The notes under the pieces: generated by a model
The model's input: the letters and a program-made list of their open reading frames with translations, nothing else
What the model was told of the DNA's origin: nothing
Databases searched by the model: none
Assembly: GCF_027887165.1 (NCBI RefSeq)
Contig: NC_077234.1
Span: forward strand, 249,428,158-249,492,157
Length of the DNA: 64,000 nucleotides
DNA from: Monodelphis domestica
Lineage: Eukaryota > Chordata > Mammalia > Didelphimorphia > Didelphidae
Direction: 5' to 3'
Part shown: in pieces, positions 22,760-32,659 of the stretch
Layout: the number at the start of each line of letters is the position of its first letter
How positions within the stretch are numbered: the stretch's first letter is position 1
Translations under genes and position numbers: made by a program

Positions 22760-23626
22760 CACCCTTCGCACCAGGGTATGGGGGCCTTGGAGGTATGATG
22801 GCATCAGTGAAAAATGAAGAAGATGTGGGGAGACAGTTTAAGTTTTCACCTGCAGCCAAGGTGTCACAAAAAACCTGTTCCTCCTTTGGCCCAGACTGAT
22901 CTTTATTTTTATATCCTCAGTAGTTACACATATATTTGGCACAGTTTCATTTTTCAACATACATGCTTCCTTACAGGTAATGGAATAAGTCATACATTAA
23001 CTTTTAAAAAATCATTTGATAAACATTCTATAATTATCCTACATACTTGTTTCTATAGATCCTAACAACAGACGTGAAGCTTTACAGAAGATAGATGTTT
23101 TCTCATCACAGACATAGCACAGCTAGAGGTCAGTTCCTCATTAACCTGTGAGGTGGTTAAACATGTGGTTAAGCCAAGAGTGATTATTGATTACACTAAT
23201 CAAATACATAATCAATCAGACTTCTAAGGAGATAATCAACACAACATTGTTGCCAAGTTCACAGGGTCAGAAGGTAGAATCAACATGACTCAGTTTTAAG
23301 TATTATTCCAATATCAGACTTTCATCTTCTAATGTTTCACTGAGGTATCCATGACATATTGCATTGGCTAGAGTTAACAAAACAAATCAGTGAGGTGGGA
23401 CAGACAAGGCTCTTCAAGAAAGGCAATTAATATACTGGTTCAGGGAGGCTAGTCATCCCTGGCCTGTATGGGGGTAGAAAATCTAAATACAGTTTTGTTA
23501 GGGTTTTTATACTTAATAAGTGGGTCCCATCTATGATCCCTTATCGAAATGGGTACATAGGAATCCTTGGGTTTAATTTTGTAAGTAGCATCTTTTGGCA
23601 ATATTCTAGGGGGATAGAGTAGGACA
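22760..23626 (-). mobile_element. LTR of family X, minus strand, inside the L1
   Basis: Longer relative of 7250-7832. The minus-strand start TGTCCTACTC (at 23626) and an AATAAAGATC poly(A)-signal region near 22903 support an LTR. L1 5' UTR-like sequence lies on both sides. It has about 300 bases more in its middle than the 7.5 kb copy. No clean TSD was found. Confidence 0.55.
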
Positions 23627-23924
23627 TCTTTTTCAACCCTGCAGGCATTTTGCTCTCATCTATGTTTTCCTGGGGCTAGGTAAGAATAATAATGATAACA
23701 ATTCCAATAATAAGGGGGTGTTAGTAAGAGAAGTCACACATGGGGGTCTGAGTGGGTTTTTCCATCCTTCCTGGGGGCCACCATGCAGTTCCCAGTTTCC
23801 ACCTGTGATCATGTCAGACAGTGTGGATTATCTGATGACTCCTGGCATTGTATGGAGATGAAATTGGGAGATACAGACATGTCTCTGCCTTTACTCCACC
23901 ATCTTAGATCTACATTCTGTTTTT

Positions 23925-24260
23925 TTCCAATGTTGGCTGAATTGTTTTTGTTTGTGCAAATAATTTTAATTTAATGTAATCAAGCATTCATTTTACATGC
24001 CATAATGTTCTCTGTCTCTTGTATAGTTGTAAATTCTTCCAATATTCATAGATCAGACAGTTAAATTTTATCCCACGCTCCACTAATTTGTTTCTAATAT
24101 CATCTTTTATGACTAAATCATGTTTTCATTTTGACGTAATCTTGGTCTAAGGCATGAAAAATTGATCTATACCTATTGTCTGCCAAAATGCTTTGAAGAT
24201 TTTGTCAAATAGTGAGTTCTTGCCCCCAAAGTTGGGATCTTTGTATCATCAAATATTAAA
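23925..24260 (-). mobile_element. L1 3' ORF2 fragment, minus strand
   Basis: 'ttttaatttaatgtaatcaa', 'aatgttctctgtctcttgta' and 'atgcatgaaa'-like sequence follow the antisense of ORF2 between the Zn-knuckle-like region and the domain before it. It is a separate fragment from the L1 whose 5' end is at 23.9 kb. Confidence 0.6.
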
Positions 24261-24780
24261 TTATTATTATCATTTACCACTGCAGAAATAAATTTATCTA
24301 AAGGAAATATTCTATTTTGAAAACTGTTCTCCAATAGGTAATCATAACATGTTGTTTTTGTGTGCCATAGTACATCTTACCCCACTAAAAAAACCAAGTC
24401 GACATATATGATCCTCGCAATAAGCCTTTTAAAATTTCTCCTTATTTCAGAAACCACAACTTGCACCAATTTTGGTGGAAAGTTTGGACCTCAATGGGTA
24501 TCTTGGTATTGACTCCACTATATATGATGTCTGTTCTCCTTTTTACGAAGGTACTATAGTATTCCCAACAAAGGAGCATTTTGAGTGGTTTTGTAGTTGT
24601 CTTCCAAACATATCAATTTGCTTAACAATGATCAATCTTTCTATTAGAGTGAAGATATGGTCTTTATTCTGACATCAAATTTTTATCATATTGTTTATCT
24701 ACATAATATATTCCAATATGGAACTGAAAATTATATTGACCATTCCAGCCTTTTTTTGATATGTTGTCTCTGAATGCCTT
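24261..24780. other. unclassified sequence
   Basis: No repeat recognised. A 66-codon plus-strand frame (24472-24672) has no supporting splice or domain evidence. Confidence 0.35.
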
Positions 24781-25470
24781 TGTCTCAATAAACTAGAAAA
24801 CACTCTGACAACTCATATATCCAGTACTCATCTCTCTTCAACTCTTGTTCCTCATCTGTAGGTGCTTGCTAGACAGCTCCTACATGTTTTAGCAACTTCT
24901 CAAACTGAACAGGACTCTTTATCTTCCCCTGTAAACTCATCTCTTCAGTCTACTTCTGTTTCTATCTTCTTAGTCATTTGGGTTTCAAAAATTAGTTATC
25001 CCTTATGGTGTGAGAATTTTTTCATATATTAATTCTCATATCAGGCAGGTCTTCAATTACCTATTTAGTATTATTTTATATCAGCACCTTTCATGAATTC
25101 TCACTTGCAGCCAACCAGACTGCTTCCAAATTCAATGTTATTTCTCTTCCTCTTGCATTCAGCTAAGTTGTCAACCCATACCTGGAATGAAATGCCAGTT
25201 TATCAATTTTTCAGTCTTGATATTTTTTCCAAGCTCCAACTCAACTGTAACCTTCTCCATAAATTTCCTCTTCTGTACCCCAATTGTCTGAGCTCCTTCT
25301 CCCCTCCATTTACCTTAGATTTATTTATTAGTGTATTCAAAGTATCTCCTAGTAAAACATAAGTTCCAAGAGCAAGGACTGTTTAGTTTTTTGTCTTTGT
25401 ATGTATAACACAATGCCTTAAATGAGTAAGAACTATATAAATTAACTGTTGATAAAACTGAATTTAACCA
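24781..25470 (+). mobile_element. L2/CR1 fragment, plus strand
   Basis: L2 3' region: 'catacctggaatgaaatgcc', 'ccaagctccaactcaactgt', 'ataaatttcctcttctgtac' and 'aagttccaagagcaaggact' near the 3' end. Confidence 0.65.
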
Positions 25471-26070
25471 GTGATTCACTACTGTAATGATAGCTTTCTC
25501 TATCACCAAAAATGGATAAAGAATCCTTTTTTAATTTCCCTTCTGAACTCAGTGGGGTCATATAGTTTCAGTTTCATAATCCTCAGAGGATAAATAGTGT
25601 TTTCTCTCATCATTTTTTGACTCTGCTTTTTCTTATAATTTTGCTAGCATCTGTTTTTAGTCTTGCATTATAGCTCTTCCAAGACTGTTTCTTTTCAATT
25701 TCCTAACCTTTTTTCCACTGACCCCATTCTATGTACCTGTTTCCTAAGCTTTTATGCAGACTTTTTTTCTAAAGTTCCAGTCTGTGCTCCTAATCCTCAA
25801 CCTTTTTTGTTGGATGGTCTTAATTTTAAATATTCCCTTATTTCATTACCATCAAAAATCACCATAGAATAACACTGCAGAGCTTTAGAATGATGTCCAA
25901 ATGTGTATAAAACATTTATTTGGATTCACTCAAAATTTAATTTTGAAGTGGATATGTTATATATCATGGAATTTTCCAAAGTTTGACAATAGCATTTAAG
26001 TGTATTAGCCAAAATATTCTTAAACCTTTTTCCCTTGTCAATGAATTAAATATATGTGAGAAAATTTTCA
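25471..26070. other. unclassified T-rich sequence
   Basis: Nothing I can support. It might be decayed LINE. Confidence 0.35.
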
Positions 26071-26077
26071 CTATTGT

Positions 26078-26290
26078 TAAGTTGTTTCAGTCTTGTGTGA
26101 CTCCACTTGGAGTCTTCTTGGCAGAGATCCTAAAGAGTTTTGCCATTTCCTTCTTTGGCTCATTTTATAGATGAGGAAACTGAGGCAAACAGGATTAAGT
26201 GTCTTGCCCAGGATCATAAAACTAATAAATGTCTGAAACCAAATTTGAACTCAAGAAAATGATTCTTCCTCACTTCAGGCCCAGCACTCC
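26078..26290 (-). mobile_element. THER1-type SINE, minus strand
   Basis: Antisense THER1: 'tgtgactccacttggagtct', 'ttcttggcagagatcctaaa', 'gccatttccttctttggctc', 'agatgaggaaactgaggcaa' and 'cttgcccaggatcata'. Confidence 0.85.
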
Positions 26291-26324
26291 TTGAGAACAT
26301 GAAGTATTTTGTTTTGGTTTAGTT

Positions 26325-26353
26325 TGGGTTTTGTTTTGTTTTGTTTTGTTTTG
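26325..26353. repeat. (TTTTG)n simple repeat
   Basis: Short pentanucleotide run 'gttttgttttgttttg', followed by an L2-like 3' end at 26354-26425. Confidence 0.8.
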
Positions 26354-26425
26354 GCCTTTCTCTATCTCTGCAGCACTTAGTATAGGGTGTAGGAAGCACT
26401 TAATAAAGGCTAATGGACTTTATTC
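26354..26425 (+). mobile_element. L2 3' end, plus strand
   Basis: 'gcagcacttagtatagggtg' and 'agcacttaataaaggctaat' match the terminal L2 segment. Confidence 0.5.
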
Positions 26426-26529
26426 TGATTCTATAATAAGGATAATCATAAATCCCTTAGGATGAATTCACCTGCAGAAATCATGTTTCATCATACTCTC
26501 AAAAACAAGTCAATGAAGGTATAGCTTTT

Positions 26530-26683
26530 TATTCAGCAATAACTCAATCCCATTCAACAAACATATATAATGTCTACTATATGTAAGGCACGATGTCATA
26601 CAATGAGAATATAAAAATGGAATAAGGCACAATTTGTGCCTTCCAAGTGTTTAAAGTCTAATAGAGATGGAAGAAAAAGAAAG
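26530..26683 (-). mobile_element. L2 fragment, minus strand, left part
   Basis: 'cattcaacaaacatatataa', 'aatgtctactatatgtaagg' and 'taaagtctaatagagatg' are the antisense L2 3' end. The copy is interrupted and resumes near 27311. Confidence 0.6.
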
Positions 26684-27310
26684 TGTCCTGAGCCCTGCCA
26701 AGTAGCTATAAACAATCAGAATACCAGGGAAACAATAACTAGCTGATTCGTTTCGGACCACCTCTCAGATAAAACATATGGGTTGCTTAGACTTACAATG
26801 ATGAGAAAACCCCTTACATCACATTAAGGAGGTTCAGATTCCCTGTCACACAAGACTAGGCTCAAACAATGCCCAATTTCCATAGTCACTGCCTTCTTTA
26901 GAACCTGAACAGAAAAAACAAAATTGGACCAAAGGTTGCCCTGGGGTGCTACACACATCATTAGCATCCCATTTACCTCCACTCTGGGCAAATTGGGTGA
27001 ATCGTGGGTAAAGCCACACAGACCAGAATGAGCCATGGGTAAAATGACATCAATTCCTTGGGAACAACAGGGCAGTAACCACCCAAATAGATGACCTCTT
27101 CTTTAGTAAATAATCCAGACAAAAAGCATTTCTGGAAACCCATGCCCTACTGCCTCCCCTTCTTCCTTCCTTACACTCCCACTAGCTATGTCTCTACACG
27201 ATTGCTATATTCTCTTATAATAAAAACATGGAGTCAGTCTGAGCCATCAAATTCTTTAGAAGAGACCCTAATTTCACAACTCCCTCATCAAAAGTCTACT
27301 GTAAACTAGA
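26684..27310 (+). mobile_element. probable solo LTR inside an L2, plus strand
   Basis: Starts TGTCCTGAGC, carries an AATAAAAACATGG poly(A)-signal region near 27219-27231, and ends in ...AGAACA. L2 sequence before 26684 and after 27311 is in consensus order, so about 0.63 kb has been inserted. The TSD is unclear and the ends may be off by a few bases. Confidence 0.45.
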
Positions 27311-27545
27311 ACATGATATGTGCATGGAAGGAGCAAAGTCCCGTGAAAAATAGAATCCAAGAGAAATCTGTGTTAGAGGAATCAGTAGAGGCTTTCCAGG
27401 AGAAGTGGAACCTGATCATTTTATCACGTTTGTATGGCATGGACAACGGCACAGATATGGGAGAAGGCAAGACAAGTTCAGGGGAATATGTGGTGCCTAA
27501 AGAAAAGCAGTATGAAATCAAGCGAGGAAAGTAGCATCACAGATT
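27311..27545 (-). mobile_element. L2 fragment, minus strand, right part
   Basis: 'gaggctttccaggagaagtg', 'tatggcatggacaacggcac' and 'agatatgggagaaggcaaga' correspond to the L2 stretch that follows the part at 26530-26683. The small open frames here are L2 noise. Confidence 0.55.
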
Positions 27546-27582
27546 GTAAAGTCCGTGAGAGGAGCATGAGAAGCCATTTAGG

Positions 27583-27745
27583 GGAAAGACAGGAGCTGCT
27601 GGATTCAAATCTGTCCTCAAATCCTTCCTAGCTGGGTAACTGGGCAAGTCACTCAACCCCAATTGCCTGCCCTTTAGCACTCTTCTGCCTTGGAAATGAT
27701 GCTTGGGATCAAGTCTAAGACCGAAGGTCAGAGTATTTTTTAAAA
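27583..27745 (+). mobile_element. 5'-truncated CORE-SINE with TSD, plus strand
   Basis: 'ggattcaaatctgtcctcaa', 'actgggcaagtcactcaacc', 'ttagcactcttctgccttgg' and an A-rich tail. Flanked by 'gaagccatttagg' (27570-27582) and 'gaagtcatttagg' (27746-27758), one mismatch. Confidence 0.8.
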
Positions 27746-27759
27746 GAAGTCATTTAGGA

Positions 27760-27890
27760 GACAATTCTCATTTGTAGATGAGGAAACTGACACCTCCAGA
27801 TTTTCAATGACCTGCTCATAGTCGCCCAAATAACGAGGAGCAGACTGGAGATTTGAAACCACATATTAATTCCATTGCATCATCCTACAG
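27760..27890 (-). mobile_element. MIR, minus strand
   Basis: 'tgtagatgaggaaactgaca', 'aatgacctgctcatagtcgc' and 'cagactggagatttgaaacc' follow the antisense MIR. Confidence 0.6.
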
Positions 27891-28365
27891 TACAGCAAGA
27901 TCTGCAATCCTTAAACTTGCCAAAGAACTGAAGACATATTAAATAGTTGAGAATAACAAAGAGTGTTACCAAGACCTGAAAAAAGGGTCTTTTTCTTAAA
28001 ATATTCTTCCTACATTATGTCAGAGAAAAACACCAACTTCATTTCCTTTCTAATTTTTGTGTGTGTCGATCCTATAACTTGGGACTGTCTCTTCTCTGCA
28101 GTGTTTAAAATTCAGTATAAGGGACGTGTGAATGTAGGCTCAGGTCACTGACCATGAAGCCAAAATGAGCTGCCTACATTCAGGTCTTGCCTCTACCACA
28201 TGTCGGCTCTTTGACGCTGAGAAATTCATTTCAACTTCAGAAACCTCAGGCAGAATACTGTTGCAGGTCTGACTGCTTTGGTAAAGGGAATTTTCCTCAC
28301 GAGAAACTCTACATTGATAAAATAACAGGTCTGGATCAAATGATTTGAAAGATTGATCTAGCAAA
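27891..28365. other. unclassified sequence with MIR-like piece
   Basis: About 28140-28260 looks like a plus-strand MIR ('cattcaggtcttgcctctac' onwards). No gene evidence. Confidence 0.4.
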
Positions 28366-28860
28366 TCATGTTGACAAGCATTTATTAAGCACATACAAAG
28401 TATGTGCCTCTGGGGAAGTTAGTAAACCCTGTTTGCCTCAGTTTCTTCATCTGTAATAGCAAACCACGCCAGTGTCTTTGCCAAGAAAATTCCCAATGGG
28501 GTCACAGAGTCAGAACTGAAAAATGACTGAACCTAAAAAGTATGTGCTAAGTGTTGGGGATACATGAAAGGCAAAAACAGTCCCTGCCTCTTAGGGACCT
28601 CATAGGCTAATGGAAGAGGCAATCTGCCAAGCAAGTATGTTCAAATAAGACAAAGAATAAATTTAAGGGAATCTCAGATGTAACCTATTAAAGAGGTCAG
28701 GAAAGGCTTCTTGAAAAAGATGGTATTTTAGCTGAAATTTGAAGGAAACCAGAGAAACTAGAAGGTAGAAATATGGAGAGAGAAAACCAGGGTGAAGAAG
28801 AGCAAAGAGTCCACTCTCAGGGAATCCCCTGGAAGGGGGTGCAAAAGAAAAGCCAACATT
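28366..28860 (-). mobile_element. L2 3' part, minus strand, split by THER1
   Basis: 'caagcatttattaagcacat' then, after the THER1, 'gctaagtgttggggatacat', 'gtccctgcctcttagggacc' and 'ggaaaggcttcttgaaaaag'. The two halves join exactly when the THER1 and one TSD copy are removed. Confidence 0.8.
28408..28536 (+). mobile_element. THER1-type SINE with 11-base TSD, inside L2
   Basis: 'gtttgcctcagtttcttcat', 'tttgccaagaaaattcccaa', 'tggggtcacagagtcagaac' and 'aaaaatgactgaac'. Flanked by 'aaagtatgtgc' at 28397-28407 and 28537-28547, a perfect duplication of L2 sequence. 5'-truncated. Confidence 0.92.
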
Positions 28861-29785
28861 TACATGCTTTTACTAGTTTTTATGGTTTATATGCTTGTTT
28901 TAATTTTGATAGCTCCCAATGAACATGGCAGGGGAAGACCCATTTCACACAAACCATTTTAAACACACACACACTAACTTAAGCTATAATGCTGCTTTCA
29001 GTATATTAGAATAAAAACTTACTGTTAGTCTAATGAAACAGCCTTCTAAGACTAACCAACCTCTATTCTAAGGACCTACGATTTCCTCAACTCTCTTCGA
29101 CAATGCATATTCCAAGCCAATATCTATAAGCTACAAATCTTAAAGAGATGCCTGAGACCCACAGAAATCAATTGACCCAGTCATAGTCATGTAAATCAGC
29201 ATATGTCAAGGGTTTGGATATTAACCCTAGTCTTCCCAATTCCATTTCCACTCCCTATGTACAACTCTTTGGACATCACGCTTACCAGGATAATAAGAAG
29301 TAGCTAAAGAACATGGTGGGGACATTGTTTTTATTTTTTGTTTGTTCATTTGTTTGTTGTTTTGTAGATTGGTTGGTTTGTTATTGTTTCGACTAGGTGT
29401 CCCTTTCTTGGGCTAGAAATAGAGTGACTTGTCTGATTTCCAGCAGAGGTCAGTTCTCCCATTCTTTGGCAGCCTGTTTCCCTCCTTCCATTTTTCTTGG
29501 CTCATCTTTTCAGTGACAAACTTAAATCAATTTTGGCTTTAGCCCTACTTCAGCTCAAAAATCAATTTTGGCTTTAGCCCTTCTTCAGCTCAGAAATCTC
29601 CAATTCAAGAGATCTTCCAGCCTCGGTCTTCCCCATAGCAGAGATTGCAAGCATGTAATCTTGTAATCATGTAACCCCACCTGGCTACACTGGCATGTGA
29701 ATGTATAAAGACATACTTATAAAAATTCACAATCAAAACTACCAAAACAATTAGTTTAAAATATTTTACCCATGTAGAAATTTAA
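28861..29785. other. unclassified sequence with a tandem duplication
   Basis: No gene or named repeat. It contains the 35-base tandem duplication at 29524-29595 and a TTTG/TTGG-rich low-complexity patch at about 29328-29388. Confidence 0.4.
29524..29595. repeat. 35-base tandem duplication, two units
   Basis: The words 'aaatcaattttggctttagc' and 'ttcagctca' recur with period 35, with one substitution between the units. Confidence 0.9.
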
Positions 29786-29789
29786 TAAA

Positions 29790-30716
29790 CAATCTTTTTA
29801 TTTTTTTATCAATTACTTGCATTAGCAAATTTCTGCATATAGTTTTTGAAGTTATATCATCCAAATTGTCTCCCTCCCTCCTTTCCCTTTCCCTACCTGG
29901 AGCTGGCAAGCAATTTTGATCTGGGTTATACATGTATTTCCATGCAAAACATATTTCCTATTGTTCATTTTTGTAAGTAAATGATCATATAAAACCAAAA
30001 ACATATAACAAATAAACAAGTGAAAAAAATCATTTGCTTTCATCTGTATTATTACTCCAACAATTCTTTCTCTGGAGATGAATAGTATTCTTTGTAATAA
30101 GTTCTTCAGAATTTTCCTGGATTGTTATGTTGCTGAGAATAGCTAAGTCTTTCACATTTGATCATCCCACAATATCGCTGTTATCATGTACAATATTATC
30201 CTTGTTCCGCTTATTTCAATCTCCATCATCAGATCATGCAGGTCTTTCTAGCTTTTTCTGAAATCATCCTGTTAATCATTTCTTATAGCATAATAGCATT
30301 CCATCATCAACATATACCACAATTTATCCAGCCATTCCCCAACTGATGGATATCCCTTCAATTTCCAATTTTTTTGCTACCACAAAAAGAGAAATTACAA
30401 ATATTTTTGTACAAATAGGTTTTTTCCTGTTCTTAATCTCTTTGTGATACAGACCTAGTAGTGGTATTACTGGATGAAAGGGGAGGCATTGTTTTATAAC
30501 CCTTTGGGCATAATTCCAAATTGTCAAACAAAATGGTGGGATCAGTTCACAACTCCATCAGCAATGTATTAGTGTCCTAATTTTGCTACATTCCTTCCAA
30601 CATTTGTCACTTTCCTTACTGTCATATTGGCCAATCTGATAGCTGTGTGCGGTGGTACCTCAGAGTTGTTTTAATTTGCATTTCTCTAATCAAGAGGAAT
30701 TTAGTAAAAAGAGAAC
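29790..30716 (-). mobile_element. 5'-truncated L1, 3' end, minus strand
   Basis: Antisense L1 3' UTR and ORF2 C-terminus: 'ctgagaatagctaagtcttt', 'aatatcgctgttatcatgta', 'cacaatttatccagccattc' and 'gttgttttaatttgcatttc'. Older than the copies at 32.7 and 60.7 kb. Confidence 0.8.
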
Positions 30717-30717
30717 T

Positions 30718-30880
30718 TTAAAGACAATCAACAAACATTTATTAAACTCCTACTATGTGCCAGGTACTGTGCTAAATCCTGGCTTTATAAAAGAGTCAAA
30801 AGACTGTCCTTTCCCCTACAGGTGCTCACATTCTAATAAGGGCAAGCAAAACTCACTTCCCGGTGTGATCTTTAAGTCCA
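30718..30880 (-). mobile_element. L2 3' end, minus strand
   Basis: 'caatcaacaaacatttatta', 'ctactatgtgccaggtactg' and 'gctcacattctaataagggc' are the antisense L2 3' end. Confidence 0.75.
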
Positions 30881-31615
30881 TTTCTTCTGAAATAGTTCCA
30901 ATTCCTTGCCTTTCAAAGGACAATTCCTCTTGAGAACTATCATAATCTACATCACTCAATTATCTTGCAACGTCTTTCAACTAACTTTGGTGAGATCTAA
31001 AAATGGTTCATATGTATACATATAAACACACATTCTGTTTTCTAACACCTATCTTCTCCTAGTTTTTTGCACAGAATTAAGTTACTTGGGACAAAGATAA
31101 GGCAGATGGCCATGAGGACAAAAACTAGCCTCTGAAAAGAAGCAATTAAATATCCCTCTTGTCGTACATGTATATGTCCAGGTTGAAAGATTGAGTGACA
31201 ACCAAAGGACAGATCAATAGCATATGGGTGCATACAAGCTACTCAGATACTAAGAGGAAGCCCTCCAGTATATGAAGGATTTATAAGAAAAAATAACAAA
31301 GAAGGAAAAGGTTGAGAAACTACTAACTTCTATCAATGCAGCTGCTATCATTGGAGGGAGTACATAAATTAGTGAGATCATAGATTCACCAAAACTCCAA
31401 GGAATGTGACACTTGTATTTAAAAATATTTTAAAATGTCGAACTCCTAAACCTAAACTAAAGATAATCTTAGTATTAAAAAATATTGCCAAGAAGTAAAA
31501 ATAGCCTCCTCTCACATTTCTTCTCAACCCCAAACAACCCCCAACCATAATACACGATCTTCTCCAAATGCAAAATTTAATATACCTGGTGAAGCATAGG
31601 TGTCTTCTTTCATTG
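30881..31615. other. unclassified sequence
   Basis: No recognised repeat, exon or RNA gene. Confidence 0.4.
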
Positions 31616-32204
31616 CTCATTCTCTTCTCTCCTACCTCACAACCACCAGATCCAATCTATTGCCAAGACCTTCGGATTTCAGTTTCATAATAATTTTTAA
31701 TGATGCCTCCTTTTCTTTTCTGTAACAACCTACTGATATGTCTGCCTGCCTCACATCTCTCCCCACTCCAGTCCATCTTCTCTCCACTCAGCTGTCAAGT
31801 GATTTTCCTAAAGATTAGGAATGACCATGTCATCACCCTTCTCAATAACCTCCAATGGTTTCTGATTACTTCCATGATCAAATACACAATCCTCTGCTTT
31901 ATACTCGAAGCCCATCATAATCTGTTCTCTCCTCACCTTTCCAGTCTTTATACCTTACATTTCTTCTTCTATATATCTAGTAACACTGATTTGGTACTTC
32001 CATCTCCCAACTGAAGTATCCACCATACATGGAATTCTCTCTTTCCTCATCTCCTCCTCCTGGCTTCCATGGATTTCTTTAAATCCCAGCTAAAAACCCA
32101 CCTCCTACAAAAAGCTTTGCCCAATCCTTCCTACAACTAGTGCTTTCTCTCTTTATTATTCCCTATTTATCTTGTGCAGCTTATTTATAAGTAGGAATCT
32201 GCCT
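31616..32204 (+). mobile_element. L2/CR1 3' region, plus strand, left part
   Basis: 'tgattttcctaaagattagg', 'catgtcatcacccttctcaa', 'cctccaatggtttctgatta', 'catggaattctctctttcct' and 'caaaaagctttgcccaatcc' in L2 order. It is interrupted by a MIR-like unit and resumes at about 32445. Confidence 0.7.
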
Positions 32205-32440
32205 GCAATTAGGCAGCTAAGTGGTACAAAAGGATCAGCCAGTAGTGAGGAAGATCTACATTCAAGTCTGGCAGACATATACTAACTGAGTGAATCACTT
32301 ATCCTCTGCTTTCCTCTATTTCATTAATTATAAAATGAGAATAATAATATTAGTACCTACTTGGCAGAGATTAAATGTGATATTTATAAGAGATTTTAGC
32401 ACAGTTTGTGGCATTGAGTAGATGCAATATAAATGTTTAT
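32205..32440 (+). mobile_element. MIR-type SINE inside the L2, plus strand
   Basis: 'cattcaagtctggcagacat', 'tcacttatcctctgctttcc', 'tataaaatgagaataataat' and 'ttggcagagattaaatgtga' follow a MIR. L2 sequence continues after it. Confidence 0.65.
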
Positions 32441-32444
32441 TCCC

Positions 32445-32545
32445 TTCCCCTTCCATTTTGTCTCCATCAGATTATGAATTTCTTTAGTGATGGAACTATC
32501 TTTTGCCTTTCTTTGTATGCCCAACAGTTATAATAGCAGAAGAGC
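32445..32545 (+). mobile_element. L2 3' end, plus strand, right part
   Basis: 'tccatcagattatgaatttc', 'tttagtgatggaactatctt' and 'gcctttctttgtatgcccaa' complete the L2 interrupted at 32205. Confidence 0.6.
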
Positions 32546-32659
32546 AATTCTTTATCCATTACACTGTGGCATCATTGAAGTTTATTTTCAAGGCTATGTC
32601 AACATTCCAAAAATGTTTTATTTTTTTCCTTGCAATGATTAGAAAATTATTTTGACTAT

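Larger units (their letters stand above)
19575..23915 (-). mobile_element. rearranged composite L1, minus strand, carrying two SINEs and an LTR
   Basis: Read on the minus strand: a 5'-end-like 'aagatggtggagtaaaggca' near 23911-23892; 5' UTR and ORF1-side sequence (about 22740-20770); then, with the bulk of ORF2 missing, the ORF2 C-terminus and 3' UTR (about 20760-19575). Antisense landmarks include 'ccaccacaaaaagagcttct' (20556) and 'atttacttgaattgttt'-like sequence near 21480. It is interrupted by SINEs at 19631-19834 and 19974-20177 and by an LTR at about 22760-23626. Outer limits and the LTR edges are approximate. Confidence 0.65.

Noticed and set aside
29524..29595. CRISPR-like direct repeats
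   Set aside because: Only two adjacent units with no spacers, in a vertebrate genome.
30652..30933. 93-codon plus-strand frame
   Set aside because: It crosses the L1/L2 joint at 30716 and has no coding character.
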